A DNA stretch of 64,000 nucleotides from Amyelois transitella (lineage: Eukaryota; Arthropoda; Insecta; Lepidoptera; Pyralidae). Positions within the stretch are counted from its first letter, which is position 1; each line of letters opens with the position of its first letter. The translations under genes and the position numbers were made by a program. Where the stretch lies: positions 7,177,001-7,241,000 of the forward strand of contig NC_083514.1 of the NCBI RefSeq assembly GCF_032362555.1, given 5' to 3'. This document shows, in pieces, positions 46,101-55,190 of the stretch. The notes beneath the pieces are model-generated. The model was not told the origin of the DNA, ran no database searches, and saw nothing but the letters and a program-made list of their open reading frames with translations.

Positions 46101-48965
46101 ATGATGGAGAAGAAATTGAACCGCCCGAGCGTCCTGTCACTCCGCCAGTGGTACCCGTGGCTGCACCAGCTCCAAAACCTACTTCGCTACAGCAAAGGAT
46201 GTTGGCGCTTTCTGGGCAGAACATAGATGATTTTATGAAAGAGATGGAAGAGGTGCATAAGAAGAGAGAAAGGGACAGAGCTGCTGATTTGAATGCTAGG
46301 TAAGTTTTTGTAATAAAAAATATTTGTATTGTCATGACACTAAATACTTGAATCTTGAAGAATGATGTCTCTTCTATGATCTTGCATGATACGCTGTTTT
46401 CGGCAACGTTGTCAAGCTGTCAAAATTAATTATGAAAACGTTTGTTGTTAAAAGCATCAGAAACACAAATTTCTACATATCAGTCAAGTAAGCATGTAAC
46501 AGACTTTTATACGACATATAATTACGATATAATTCACAATAGTATGTATTTACAATACTACTACTACCACTACTACTACTATACTACACTAAACAACTAT
46601 ACTATTGTATTTATTTTGTCTAGACTGAGCGCCCTAAAACGCAACGGAGTATCGTCTCGAGACAGCGACTCGGACAGCGACGGCGAGCCGCCCCAGCCAC
46701 AGCCGCCGCAACTCGATTTGTTGGAACCGCCCGGACTTGAGATGAGGGCGATGCCCCCGCCTCTAATACCAGGTAACTTTATCGTGACTTAGTTATACTT
46801 AGGTCATACTACTAGGTCATTTTATCATAGTAGAAGATGCGTAAAACGTCGCAACTAGATTGCTAGTGACAGTTTTAATATCGTCCGGACTCGAGATGAA
46901 GACGATGCCATCTAATGGTAATATAGGGTATCTTTATCATAGCTCATAGTACCGGGTAATTACATTTTAGGGAGCTCATTGTAGAAGATGTAATACTCTA
47001 TCATAGTCAAGAACAATACTCTATGTTATTCTGACAGCTTCAAAGCACAAACAATGGTCGATAGATGTAGCCACCGGCCGCATTATACTCGTAGTTTTGT
47101 TTCGATGAGTTTCTTGATTATTGTGAATTATAGTTAAATCATTTGTTTTTTTTTTATTAATCTAAAAGAGTTAGTTCAGTCAACATCAGGGAAATTATAC
47201 AAGACTTTGCCAATAACTCTTTCACGAGATAAAAGAAGCGATTCTGCAGTGAATTTGTATATGTTTATGTCCTGTTGATTGTACTCTAACCAAAAGCATT
47301 CGTGTTTTAATACTATACTATCTTTCCAGGGCTCCGTCCACCACTACGCGCGCCACTGGGCCCTCCCCCGGGGCTGCCGCCGCGTCCCCCCGGCCCCCCG
47401 GGCCCCCCGCCGGGGCTGCCCCCGCGCGCGCTGCTCCGCCCCCCCGGCCCGCCCCCCGGAGCCCCCCCGCGGTTGCTACGGCCGCTACAGCCCCCGCCAC
47501 CGCCGAAACCACTGCCACAGTTGTCTGTGCTGTCCGCCGCGCCACAGCTTATATCGAAGAAGGATGGGGTGCAAGGTATGTATTTTCAAGTGTAAAATTT
47601 TATTAAAATAGTAACAGATTAAGGTTACATCCGCCTATCCCCCGAAGCCCCACTGTTGTTACTGCGGTCGTTACAATCGCCCACCACCGCCAGAAACCGC
47701 TGCCTATCTGTTTTGTCTACGGCGACACAATTTGTATCGGAGAAGAATGGAGCGCTAGGTTAGCTATATTTTTATGTATGAAATCATAGACATAGCAACA
47801 GCTTAGGTAGATCTACCCACCTCCTCGGAGCCTTCCAAGTAGTAATGGTATGATTCTTCTAAATGAGCGTACTACTACGCCCCTACAATGATCATTCCCG
47901 CGTAAGCCATTACCACATCTGTCTATGTTGTCGGCGGTCGCTGGGTGTTGGACCGTCGGAGCCATTGCTACATCTTGCGGTTTTGTCTGCGGTGCCACGG
48001 CTTATAGAACAAGAATAGGGCGCAAATGTCCATATAGTCACAATTTAAATAAGTATTGTGACCGAGGTCTAAAAGAAAGTAATAGGTACAAGAGATTTGA
48101 TGCGCTGTGCCGACTCTAAATATTTTCTTTACCTTTCATAATGTTTGTAATCAAAACTATAAAAAGCCAAACATTTGATAAAGATAAACTTGAAAGAGTT
48201 CAGTTTAACAAAAACAGGAAAGGCTATCTAACTGTGGTCAAAGACCTATTTTTTATTATCTGCACTTAAACATTGTTATTTGGCTAGTTTCTAATTTTAT
48301 GAATGAAATTTAATTTTACCCAATAAAAGGCACACCAACTATGACCTCTATGGAAGTTTTAGGTATTCGAATTTAGAATTCTAGTCAAGGTTGATTACGA
48401 TTACGATTGTTGATAAAAATGTTGCGAGAACTAACAATTTGAAGATGGCTAGTATACTTGGCTGCAAAAACAGAATCCCAAAAACAGGGAAGGGAACGAT
48501 TATAGACCCGACCGCTACCAAAGGGAAGATATTCCACAAGGCTAGGTTGTTCTGTCTTGGGAACCGCGGTTCCCTCAATGTTTGAGTCGTAGGTGTATAT
48601 ACAATCCAAATTTTTATTGTTATTTTGTTTTTGCTACAAGTAATAATAACAATATAACAATAAAAAAGAAGATTTGGTAAAGATGTCGCCACATGTATTT
48701 TCACTAAGGCTCAGTTATAACTATTGGTAAAACAAAAATAAATATTATTACAGGTGCAACTATCAGCGCCAAGCCCCAAATCAGGAATCTATCCGCTGAC
48801 GTCACTCGCTTCGTCCCGTCCGCTTTACGAGTCAAGCGGGAAGACAAGAAAGCGAAACCAGGCTTGAAGACCACTGTACACAGGGCAGCAGACATACCGA
48901 AACAAGCCCCGAGCAAAGACGACGCGTACATGCAGTTCATGAAGGAAATGGAAGGCTTGTTATAG
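36563..48965 (+). CDS. WBP11: WBP11, WW-domain-binding splicing factor
   Basis: Ten exons: 36563-36626, 39507-39632, 40234-40331, 41764-41910, 42376-42477, 45493-45675, 46031-46299, 46624-46772, 47330-47575, 48754-48965. All junctions are GT-AG and in phase; 531 residues (human about 640). The N-terminus MGRRSINTTKSGKYMNPTD, then RQMVRAAVLKMKDPTQI and KLRETFDRVLKMY, is the conserved Wbp11 domain, followed by a charged coiled coil to about residue 130. Proline-rich segments lie at about 183-195 (PPGVPPGPPPDF) and 380-445 (repeated PPGPPPG.PPR), the sites that bind WW domains such as PQBP1/Npw38. The end FMKEMEGLL is the family's C-terminal signature. WBP11 acts in the nucleus in pre-mRNA splicing and can inhibit PP1; this is family knowledge. 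The GC-rich proline exon 9 contrasts with AT-rich surroundings. Confidence 0.95.
37540..38352 (-). repeat. LINE-derived segment with C-terminal reverse-transcriptase-ORF fragment (WBP11 intron 1)
   Basis: On the minus strand 38320-38104 encodes MAVRLWNSLPKSIRTSLSRS, the C-terminal signature of insect non-LTR retrotransposon ORF2 proteins, with stops further downstream. The adjoining 37560-37940 has CACCTTCAGTGCAACAAAGT inverted at 37813-37835, and TGGCAGACTTAATGCTGAAA, motifs familiar from lepidopteran LINE 3' regions. No intact reverse transcriptase is present. Confidence 0.6.
38650..38799 (+). repeat. SINE family A fragment
   Basis: GAGGCGATGGGCTTGCAAC, GTTGAATGTGGCCTTTGAGT and AAGATTGTTGGCTCTATCTA; degenerate, in WBP11 intron 1. 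Confidence 0.6.
38895..39165 (+). repeat. Second tRNA-related SINE type
   Basis: TGACCTGTTTGGCTCAGATG, then AGGTTTGATCCCCGTTCAGG (B-box-like), then TTAGTATCCACAGCATCCC. A relative at 41291-41480 has GGGTTCGATTTCCGGTCAGG. This type is distinct from families A and B. Confidence 0.55.
39379..39428. repeat. Perfect inverted repeat, 21-bp arms
   Basis: Arms at 39379-39399 and 39408-39428 (AAAAAAATATACTTAAATAA plus T, and its complement) with an 8-base loop, about 80 bases before WBP11 exon 2. Confidence 0.85.
39871..40177. mobile_element. hAT-type MITE with 8-bp target duplication
   Basis: 307 bp, non-coding. The left end is TAGGGTTCCCATC and the right end GATGGCAACCCTA, inverted with one mismatch. 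The target duplication ATCTTATT flanks it at 39863-39870 and 40178-40185. Eight-base duplications and TAGGGTTGCCA-type ends are typical of hAT elements. Inside both ends are repeated CCGGAC motifs. It lies 56 bases upstream of WBP11 exon 3. Confidence 0.88.
40516..40721 (-). repeat. SINE family A, near full length
   Basis: CAACCCTTGCGGGGTAGACA, CAAATAATGACAGGTTGCTA, TTCATGGGAAAGCCATGGAG and GGGAACCACACGGC; the CAGCTATTTGG block is deleted. Confidence 0.75.
41067..41290 (+). repeat. SINE family A, near full length
   Basis: CCGTGCCGTGTGGTTA, CCCATGGATGTCGTAAAAGG, TAGGCGATGGGCTCGTAATC and CTACCCCGCGAGGGATATGT, in WBP11 intron 3. Confidence 0.8.
41291..41480 (+). repeat. tRNA-related SINE type, second copy
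   Basis: GAAGCGGGTTCGATTTCCGG, TTTTCCGATTGGCACGTCG and AGCCATAGCGCAGTCTCG; related to 38895-39165 and directly following a family A copy. Confidence 0.5.
43132..43187. repeat. (TATG)n microsatellite
   Basis: About 13 TATG units with one interruption, in WBP11 intron 5. No family A SINE body adjoins it. The right flank (AACTTTGCACACGT, AAGGACCGATGACAATG) resembles another lepidopteran repeat. Confidence 0.85.
44126..44174 (+). pseudogene. THAP-like first exon fragment nested in WBP11 intron 5
   Basis: ATG at 44126 opens MSSDKHCCVPGCKGSG and ends at a GTATGT donor (44175). A start followed by C-x2..4-C in a short first exon is the layout of THAP zinc-finger genes and THAP-bearing transposons. 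The next zinc ligands, AVPTY box and further exons were not found in the following sequence, which is occupied by a SINE and a large hairpin. It is probably a stranded fragment of a THAP-domain gene or transposon; chance is possible. Confidence 0.4.
44341..44503 (-). repeat. SINE family A, 5' truncated
   Basis: CATA units, AATCACGTCTATATCCCTTG, GGTAGACAGAGCCAACAGTC and CAAATAGTGACAGGTTGCTA, stopping after CACCTAAAAAAGAATC. Confidence 0.8.
44661..44790. repeat. Tandem duplication at the foot of the hairpin
   Basis: AAAAACTAAAAAACTGCACT... (44661-44720) is repeated as AAAAACTAAAAAACTACGCT... (44728-44790), each followed by AACTAAAAAATAGAAAATAA. The second unit belongs to the left arm of the large inverted repeat. 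Confidence 0.7.
44720..45212. repeat. Large near-perfect inverted repeat (about 209-bp arms)
   Basis: The left arm 44720-44928 and right arm 45003-45212 are reverse complements with few differences; the innermost pairing is GTAAAAAGCGTGGGGTGC at 44911-44928 with its complement at 45003-45020. The loop is 74 bases. It lies on the sense strand of WBP11 intron 5, so the pre-mRNA would carry a roughly 200-bp stem. It could be a foldback element or MITE, or a head-to-head duplication; no target duplication was identified. Confidence 0.88.
45240..45480 (+). repeat. LINE 3' end with (TTCTA)n tail, abutting WBP11 exon 6
   Basis: Contains CCGCTTCTTCTACACATGCG, GGAAGCGGTAGTAGTT, TGTGACGTCGATAAGTGATA, AAAATAAATCTATTC and a TTCTA/TATTC tail. 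The last 70 bases recur at 52936-53003. Such 3' ends are common for lepidopteran non-LTR retrotransposons. The tail stops about a dozen bases before the exon 6 acceptor. Confidence 0.75.
46872..46985 (+). pseudogene. Decayed tandem copy of WBP11 exon 8 end and its intron start
   Basis: CCGGACTCGAGATGAAGACG followed by ATGCC.TCTAATGGTAAT and GGGTATCTTTATCATAG parallels exon 8 (CCGGACTTGAGATGAGGGCG, ATGCCCCCGCCTCTAATACC) and its donor-side intron (GGTAACTTTATCGTGA). The similarity continues with GTAGAAGATG blocks at 46830 and 46982. No acceptor or open frame is kept. Confidence 0.65.
47631..48040 (+). pseudogene. Two decayed tandem copies of WBP11 exon 9
   Basis: Copy 1 (about 47636-47765): CCCCGAAGCCCCACTGTTG, GCCAGAAACCGCTGCC, CGGAGAAGAATGGAGCGC. 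Copy 2 (about 47817-48030): CCTCGGAGCCTTCC, CCATTGCTACATCTTGCGG, CTGCGGTGCCACGGCTTATA, AACAAGAATAGGGCGCAAAT. Both follow the order of exon 9's 3' half (CCCCGGAGCCCCCCCGCGG, CCGCCGAAACCACTGCC, CCGCCGCGCCACAGCTTATA, GAAGAAGGATGGGGTGCAAG). The GT donor is lost in copy 1 and the proline frame is broken in both. Confidence 0.72.
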
Positions 48966-48972
48966 TGTAATC

Positions 48973-48978
48973 AATAAA
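48973..48978 (+). terminator. WBP11 polyadenylation signal
   Basis: AATAAA only 8 bases after the stop codon at 48965, giving a very short 3' UTR. Confidence 0.65.
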
Positions 48979-49801
48979 GTAAGTTCACTCAAATTGTTGA
49001 TTATCATTTTTAAATCCATGTGTTCGAAGATAAAATCTTCTGGGAGACTTCTAAGTTTTTAATTTTGGTAAGTCTGTGTCCGTAGTTTGTTTAACAAAAA
49101 AATTTTGGCTTAGTAAAAAGAAAAAAGAAAGGAAAATTTTGTACAATGGACATTTAGGTATGTAGTTGACGGTTAGTGCTCAGAATAAAAATGCGCTTTA
49201 TTATTTTTTATGATTGTATTTGAAAAAAAAAAAACGGAAACCTATTTTTCTCTGCAAGTGAACTTTAAGCAACCGATTAAATAAAAAAAAAGAATATTAT
49301 CATCCCATGCAAATTGAACGAGCTGTACGCTTTTTATAGAAATAATTTTTAAATTTAATGTGTGATTCATGTTCTAAAGTGATTATAAAAAGAATGCTTA
49401 AAAGCCAACCTGTATAACAGTTCTCCCAGGTAAAATCACGCTGAATTGTTCGTACAATATGTTTACCAATACTTGCCGAACTTACAACCGATCAGCAGTC
49501 CCTATTTAGTTATCTATTCAAGGTCTCGTGTAGTAAATGTCAATAGGCCATAGGTTCGAACACGAGGTTTTCCTGAGATAATAAGGTGTATAATACCATG
49601 TAAACAAATGCTGATGTTGATAATTGCTCGAAAACAAGATATCTTAATGCGTATTTCAGTACAAAGTATAAGCCACACAGCGGTTTAAGAAATTCTAAAT
49701 AAAAAGAGGGTACTGATTGAGTGACATATCAAATCAACTCACAGCCAAACCGCTTGGTCTAGAAACTTGAAATTTTGCATGTAGGTGCCTTATGTGGTCT
49801 A

Positions 49802-50092
49802 CACATACATACATACATACATACCGTCACGTCTATATCCCTTGCGGGGTAGACAGAGCCAACAGTCTTGAAAAGACTGAATGGCCACGTTCAGCTATTT
49901 GGCTTAACGATAGAATTGAGATTCAACTAGTGACAGGTTGCTAGCCCATCGCCTAAAAAAGAATCCCAAGTTTGTAAGCCTATCCCTTAGTCGCCTTTTA
50001 CGACATCCATGGGAAAGAGATGGAGTGGTCCTATTCTTTTTTGTATTGGTGCCGGGAACCACACGGTTAATTTACTTACGTTAATTTACGGA
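49802..50092 (-). repeat. SINE family A, full length, with 13-bp target duplication
   Basis: A complete unit (CATA tail, CGTCACGTCTATATCCC... to GCCGGGAACCACACGG) with about 25 extra bases beyond the head. It is flanked by the direct repeat CTTATGTGGTCTA at 49789-49801 and 50093-50105. The duplication shows a clean retroposition into an older repeat. Confidence 0.93.
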
Positions 50093-50231
50093 CTTATGTG
50101 GTCTAGGGGAGACTAAGTGTGGATTTGCCGAAATTCCCGCGGGAACGGAAATTTAGAAAAAATACATAGTGTTTGTTTTTACGTGCAGATCATAAAAGTC
50201 AATCAAAGTCAGCTAATTAATTTGTATTTTC

Positions 50232-50338
50232 TCTTTTAGGTGATGGGCTAGCAACCTATCAATATTTGAATCTTCATTTGAAATCTTCAGCTGAACGTGG
50301 CTTCGCCTTTTTGAGACTATTGCATCATTATGTATGTT
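50232..50338 (+). repeat. SINE family A fragment
   Basis: CTTTTAGGTGATGGGCTAGC, CAATATTTGAATC and TCAGCTGAACGTGGC, ending in TATGTATG. Confidence 0.65.
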
Positions 50339-50523
50339 ATTTTTTCAGAATATTATATCTTGTAATAAAAAAAAATACACTGTTGTACTAAACAATTTTT
50401 AATTAATTTAAATTATAAAATTTTAAACTTAAACTAAAAATATAAAGCCAATAACCCGTCGTCACAATAAAATCTAATTAGGCAAAACTAATACCCGTAA
50501 TTAAAATTATGTTAGTATCCTCT

Positions 50524-51517
50524 TTAGCATAATGACATCAGTTCGACCAATGGGCACGGTCTTATGCAACATTGGTCTATGAGATCAAGGAACGCCGGGG
50601 GCATCAATGCATCATCGCTGTCGTAGGACATCTCTGTAAAAAATTCATCTTTTAGAACTTTGTTTCCTGCAGTGGGTGAATTGATTTAGAGGAAAACAAA
50701 ATAGGCCGATATCACACTGTACCGTATATCGTTGATGTTTAGCATTATTTTTAACACACACAAAATCACATGCACGGTAAACGAAGAATATTTTACCAAA
50801 TTTGTTAACAGATATATGCACGCACCCACTTAGGTATAATTTTGGATTGGTTGAATGGCAAAGTTATCTGGCAAAATTATATATGTCTGGGGTGTGTTTT
50901 GATATGAAGAAACAAAAACCGCATTATCAGTACCGTAAGTCCAGGCTGTTTGTGTGCACGGTGCAGTGTAACAAGCGCCTTACAGCGATTGGTAATTTAT
51001 GAAGTTACAATGTTTGGGACGACGTTGATAGATTGCAAAATTTGTTGTTTCATCGAAGTCGTGCTTTATAATTACAATACAATCCCGTAATATGTCAAAC
51101 AGCTGAACAAAGTTTAAAGTTAATTATTCAGTTAAGTTATTACTCAGTTTAAGAGAAAATCATTAAGGAGAAATTGACAATTGGTTGGATGACTTTATAT
51201 TTTCGATGCTGTATTATGATCCTTTGCAATGTACCATATGCATATAAATAACAGTGGACCATATGCTGGTGAAAATTGTGCACATCAGTTGGTCCATGCG
51301 GAAAACATGGGTGAATTTATAACGAAATCATACACTGATTTCAAAACTTACCAGAAGAATCTCCGTAGAAGCCTCCATTACACAAATGAAACACGGCTTG
51401 TGCTAGTGCCCTCTTGCAGACAGTTTTGGAGAATCCCACATAGTTGTTTGTTAGTATGTGTGATGACACCGCGACGCTATAAACCACCAGTACGATAATG
51501 TAAACCTTGCTGTTCAT
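50524..51517 (-). CDS. Insulin-like peptide, short single-chain type
   Basis: Two coding exons, 51517-51352 and 50666-50524, joined in phase 1 by a GTAAGT donor and a CCACTGCAG acceptor; 102 residues. Residues 1-19 are a signal peptide (MNSKVYIIVLVVYSVAVSS). The B chain has C34-x11-C46 (CKRALAQAVFHLC). The A chain at the end has C88 C89-x3-C93-x8-C102 (CCIRPCPLVELMSLC) and the stop follows the last Cys. This is the full six-cysteine insulin pattern. The connecting segment (about 47-86, GNKVLKDEFF...SYDSDDALMPP) has no KR, RR, RK or KK pair, so it may remain a single chain, as in insect IGF-like peptides, unlike bombyxin. The phase-1 intron in the C region matches the conserved insulin-family intron. 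A CTATGTTGCAG acceptor 13 bases before the ATG suggests a 5' UTR intron. The secreted hormone role is inferred from the family. Confidence 0.9.
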
Positions 51518-52935
51518 TTTGATATGTTATCTGCAACATAAAACACGAATTCACGTGTATCTGTAATGGGCCATTTTATGATTCACACGCGTTGCCAGGG
51601 TTAGTAGACGTAACATAAACTAATGCCCTTTTTAATTTTATTACATAGGACATAAAATCTTCCTGTAGAAAATTGAAGAGAGAAGAAAAATACCGTTCAT
51701 TATTGTCACTGCGGTGATTTCGGGAAATGCTCCGGTCTATAGCAGTCTTTTCTGGGCAGCTGAATTATGAACATTAGTCAGTTTTGTGAATTTGATGGAT
51801 TGGGTCAACAAACCCCAGATAGAAGAATCACGATGAACCAAGACTTAGACAAGCCCCTTATTCATGAAATTTGAAATGTTTATCCCTCTTTCTCTAACAG
51901 TCTAGTTAGCCTAAAATCTACAAATAAAGAGAAAATAAGACTTATTGCCTTTCAACGTTTGTGAATTAGTTCCCAGTAGAACCAAAATTGATCATGACAA
52001 ATGTAATGCATTTGTGGCAAACCATGAGAGGGCATTTTCAACTGTGGTGAGCTACGTGTTATGACGGTGGCTGTGGTAATCACATTGACTGAAAATTTAT
52101 TTGTTAGGCACACCGTAAGATAAATATGGAAAGCGGTATACCTGCTCTCACATAAAGGTACCTAAATCTTTGAAACGTTTTAATTTTTAACAAGGTAAAC
52201 AGGGCCACAGGACGATAACATAATTTTGTTGAATTGGTGTAATGATGAATAATTGGTTTGTTATCCCATTAAGAAAAATCTGTAGATTTAGACTAGTGCA
52301 ATTATAGTACAAAGTATTAAATTGGCAAGTTTAAAAAAAATATGCTAATGTTCTTACCCCTTTCAATGGCTACCACAGCGACACACTTGAACGTAATGCT
52401 CCAGAAACCGAGATTCCTACGATTTTATACCCTCCTTGTTTATTCCAAATTATAATAAAACTTTCGACGGCTTTGACAGAATTATAAGAAGTTTGCAAAC
52501 TTAATTATGTTTTGTATAATGTGGATATTCAGCGGGCGGCTTCGTACGCGCACAAACTTGAATGAGGATCTCATTCTAAAAAGTGTAAACATGTTATTAA
52601 TAACCAGGGCGATACTATCGGGCAGCTTATCTGTATGAACTGCTCTATAAAAAGTGCGGACAAACAGACATTTGGGTTGCGAATGGCTCGCTTAGGGTAA
52701 CTGTGACACAATTGCGGAGTTTGTTTTGGTCATTCATCAGTCTGCAGACGGCTTTATGTTGATTTTTCAGCGAGCATTGATAAAAAGCAAATTATTTTAC
52801 TTCCATAAATACATAATATGTAAATTTATTTGTTCGAATCGTTTGTTAGTAAATTAATATTTTACAAAAAATATTTACTTAATTAGTTAAAAACGTATCT
52901 ACGTAATAAGAAATGTTACCATGGTATTCATTTAT

Positions 52936-53003
52936 TTATGTGACGTCAATAAGTGATACCTTGTATCCAATTTTGAAAATAAATCTATTCTATTCTATTC
53001 TAC
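52936..53003 (+). repeat. LINE 3' end with (TTCTA)n tail
   Basis: TTATGTGACGTCAATAAGTG, ATACCTTGTATCCAATTTTG, AAAATAAATCTATTC, then three TATTC units; almost identical to the end of the copy at 45240-45480. Confidence 0.8.
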
Positions 53004-53360
53004 GATGGCTGCATTTCTCAAGATTTCATTCTGGGTGAACTCACCTCGTCATTATCATTATTCACGTGTGTCTGGTCAACACGTTCAAATGTAATATTCG
53101 TATTACAAAGTTGCACAACGATTTCTAATTAAAATTATTTATTATATACTAGCAACCCGGCTCAACTTCGTATGTTATTTATTCTAAGAAGACTGTTTTG
53201 TATGTAAAAACTTTCGCGAAAACGTGTTGCCTAAATAACAGTAAAATTTGAATGCTAAATCATTTGCGAAGTTTTAAAGAATAAAATCAGAAACAAAGGC
53301 GCATGGTAGCGATAGTTAGATTGTTAAAGTCAATCAAGAAATAAGCAATTTAACTGGGAA

Positions 53361-53440
53361 ATCTTTTAGGCGATGGGTTTAGCAACCTATCACTGTTTGA
53401 ATCTCAATTCCATCATTGAACGTAGCCTTTCAGACATTGA
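53361..53440 (+). repeat. SINE family A fragment
   Basis: ATCTTTTAGGCGATGGGTTT, CACTGTTTGAATCTCAATTC, then GAACGTAGCCTTTCAG. Confidence 0.65.
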
Positions 53441-54079
53441 ATGTTTTTTTTGTAAAGTGATGTAGTAAAGTGTATTTTCAAAGAAATAAGGAAGTGTCAA
53501 CGGGAAACATTGATAAAATGAACACGAGGAATCACTCGCATCCATGGAATGTTATCTAAATGAAAGTAAGTAATTTTCCCTTGCTCCGCGGGATTCGACC
53601 TCATGCAATATGGCAATTGGTACCACGATATACTTACTATTATCAATTTTCATATAATGATGTAAACAGTTCGTTAATGAAATTTAAGAATCCGGTTATA
53701 TCTTTTTGACCAAATTTGTAGCATATCTAACATTGATCTAACCTTCGTGAAAAATTCCTGAACAGATTGAATAAAATGCGTTTGCCAAATTTATAAAGAC
53801 CTTTACATTGAAGTTAATTTCTGCCATTAGACTTCTCTTGTCGGGTAACGTCCTGGGAAAGGTTTAAAAAATATATATTTCCCACATGGCCTAGTCCCTT
53901 GTTAGTATGGTTGCTAGTTAGGCCTAACATTTGGGCAATAAAATAAAAAACCGAAATAATTTTTTTTGCACAAGCTAAGAACACTCGATTAAATCATCAA
54001 TATTCTCTATCAGTGCGCTTTCACTCGAGTATATTCGCCGACATTGATACTTTGAAACGGCTTAATCGATTTTGATCAA

Positions 54080-54190
54080 ACATGTCTAAGAACACTCGGA
54101 CGGAAATCACCTTTATGCTATGATGCTATGATGCCACAGACAGACAGACACGTCAAACTTATAACACCCCTCTTTTTTTGGGGGTTAAAA
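54080..54190 (+). repeat. LINE-type 3' region
   Basis: CAGACAGACAGACACGTCA followed by TTATAACACCCCTC and TTTTTGGGGGTT, a motif order common at the 3' ends of lepidopteran RTE-like LINEs. A small ATGATGCT repeat precedes it. Confidence 0.5.
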
Positions 54191-55052
54191 AGCCCGGAAA
54201 CCTTGCATTGTTTAGATTTTTTTTAAGTTGGGGCACATATTTTACTTACTTAATTAAATGACCTTTATTGTTAGCTTCATTCATGAAATTCTACGGAGCC
54301 TGTTTCTCATTAGTACGCGATCCGCAATATAAGAAGCACCGTTATTTTTGCTCAGACTGTTTTGGCAACATAATATCAGGGGTTACCCCTTTACATTTCC
54401 GCTTATTGTCGCGAGAAAGCGCCTTAAAAATATTGCATGGTACAAATTCTAAGGCGTTGATAGCAACAATGCGTACAATAATTCAGACTTGTAGATTGTT
54501 TGTGTTTTAGATAATAGGACGGTGGAAGTAATAAAAATTGTCTAATACTTACTTTATCTTACTGATGAGTGCAAAGATATACAGTGGAATCAAATTTTGC
54601 AAAAAAATTAAATTTTGTTCTGGCTTTAAAAAACAAATGACTTATTTTCATACAATTTTTTTTTGTGTGGGCCTAACTTTACATATAATTTTTTTTTAAG
54701 AAAAATTTGGCTTTTTGTTGGTTAGAAAAAGTTTGTTTGCCGAGTTTGAAGCAACGCCATTTTGGTTATAAGACAAAAGTCTAAATTACCAGTACCTGGT
54801 CGTACCGTCGAATAAAAAGAATAAATCGTCCATGAAGGCAAATTAATTCTATAGGAAGCAGTGACATCGGGGAATCGAAAGCTACTGATAATTTTCTGCG
54901 CGCGTTAGCATTGATGTCACTGAGCATGGTAATAATTATTGGGACATCATAAATTTTAGTTTTTACACGACTGCTCCATACTTTGTAGTTATATTACTAA
55001 GTTCTCATGGAAGAGCATCGCTATTTTATTTCTAATATGGTAAAGACTTACA

Positions 55053-55190
55053 TAGGTTCCCCTGCAAATGCTGCAGATGTCAAACGGGAGTCGCTTTGTG
55101 TAGAAACCTGACTTGCCCGATCCAGAATCATAAACTAGTCCGGGCTCCTCTCCAGAGGACTGAGAATGTAACAAGCATTAGTCCTTACTA
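55053..55190 (+). repeat. SINE family B fragment
   Basis: GGTTCCCCTGCAAATGCTGC, GTCGCTTTGTGTAGAAACCT, CTGACTTGCCCGATCC and CTCCTCTCCAGAGGACTGAG; inverted relative to 35165-35520. Confidence 0.65.

Larger units (their letters stand above)
48979..50523. other. Spacer between convergent WBP11 and insulin-like genes
   Basis: It holds AT-rich DNA, a repeat with AACTTGAAATTTTGCATGT around 49770 that is interrupted by the SINE at 49802-50092, and a SINE fragment at 50232-50338. The 3' UTR of the insulin-like gene must lie at its right end; on the minus strand an ATTAAA variant signal occurs near 50397. Confidence 0.5.

Noticed and set aside
47279-47611. Long frames on both strands over WBP11 exon 9
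   Set aside because: They are Arg/Ala/Gly-rich shadows of the GC-rich proline exon; the spliced WBP11 frame explains the sequence.
52640-52670. TATAAAAAGTGCGG, also present at about 7757
   Set aside because: A 14-base match in AT-rich 64 kb is expected by chance, and neither copy has other promoter features or a downstream gene on that strand.
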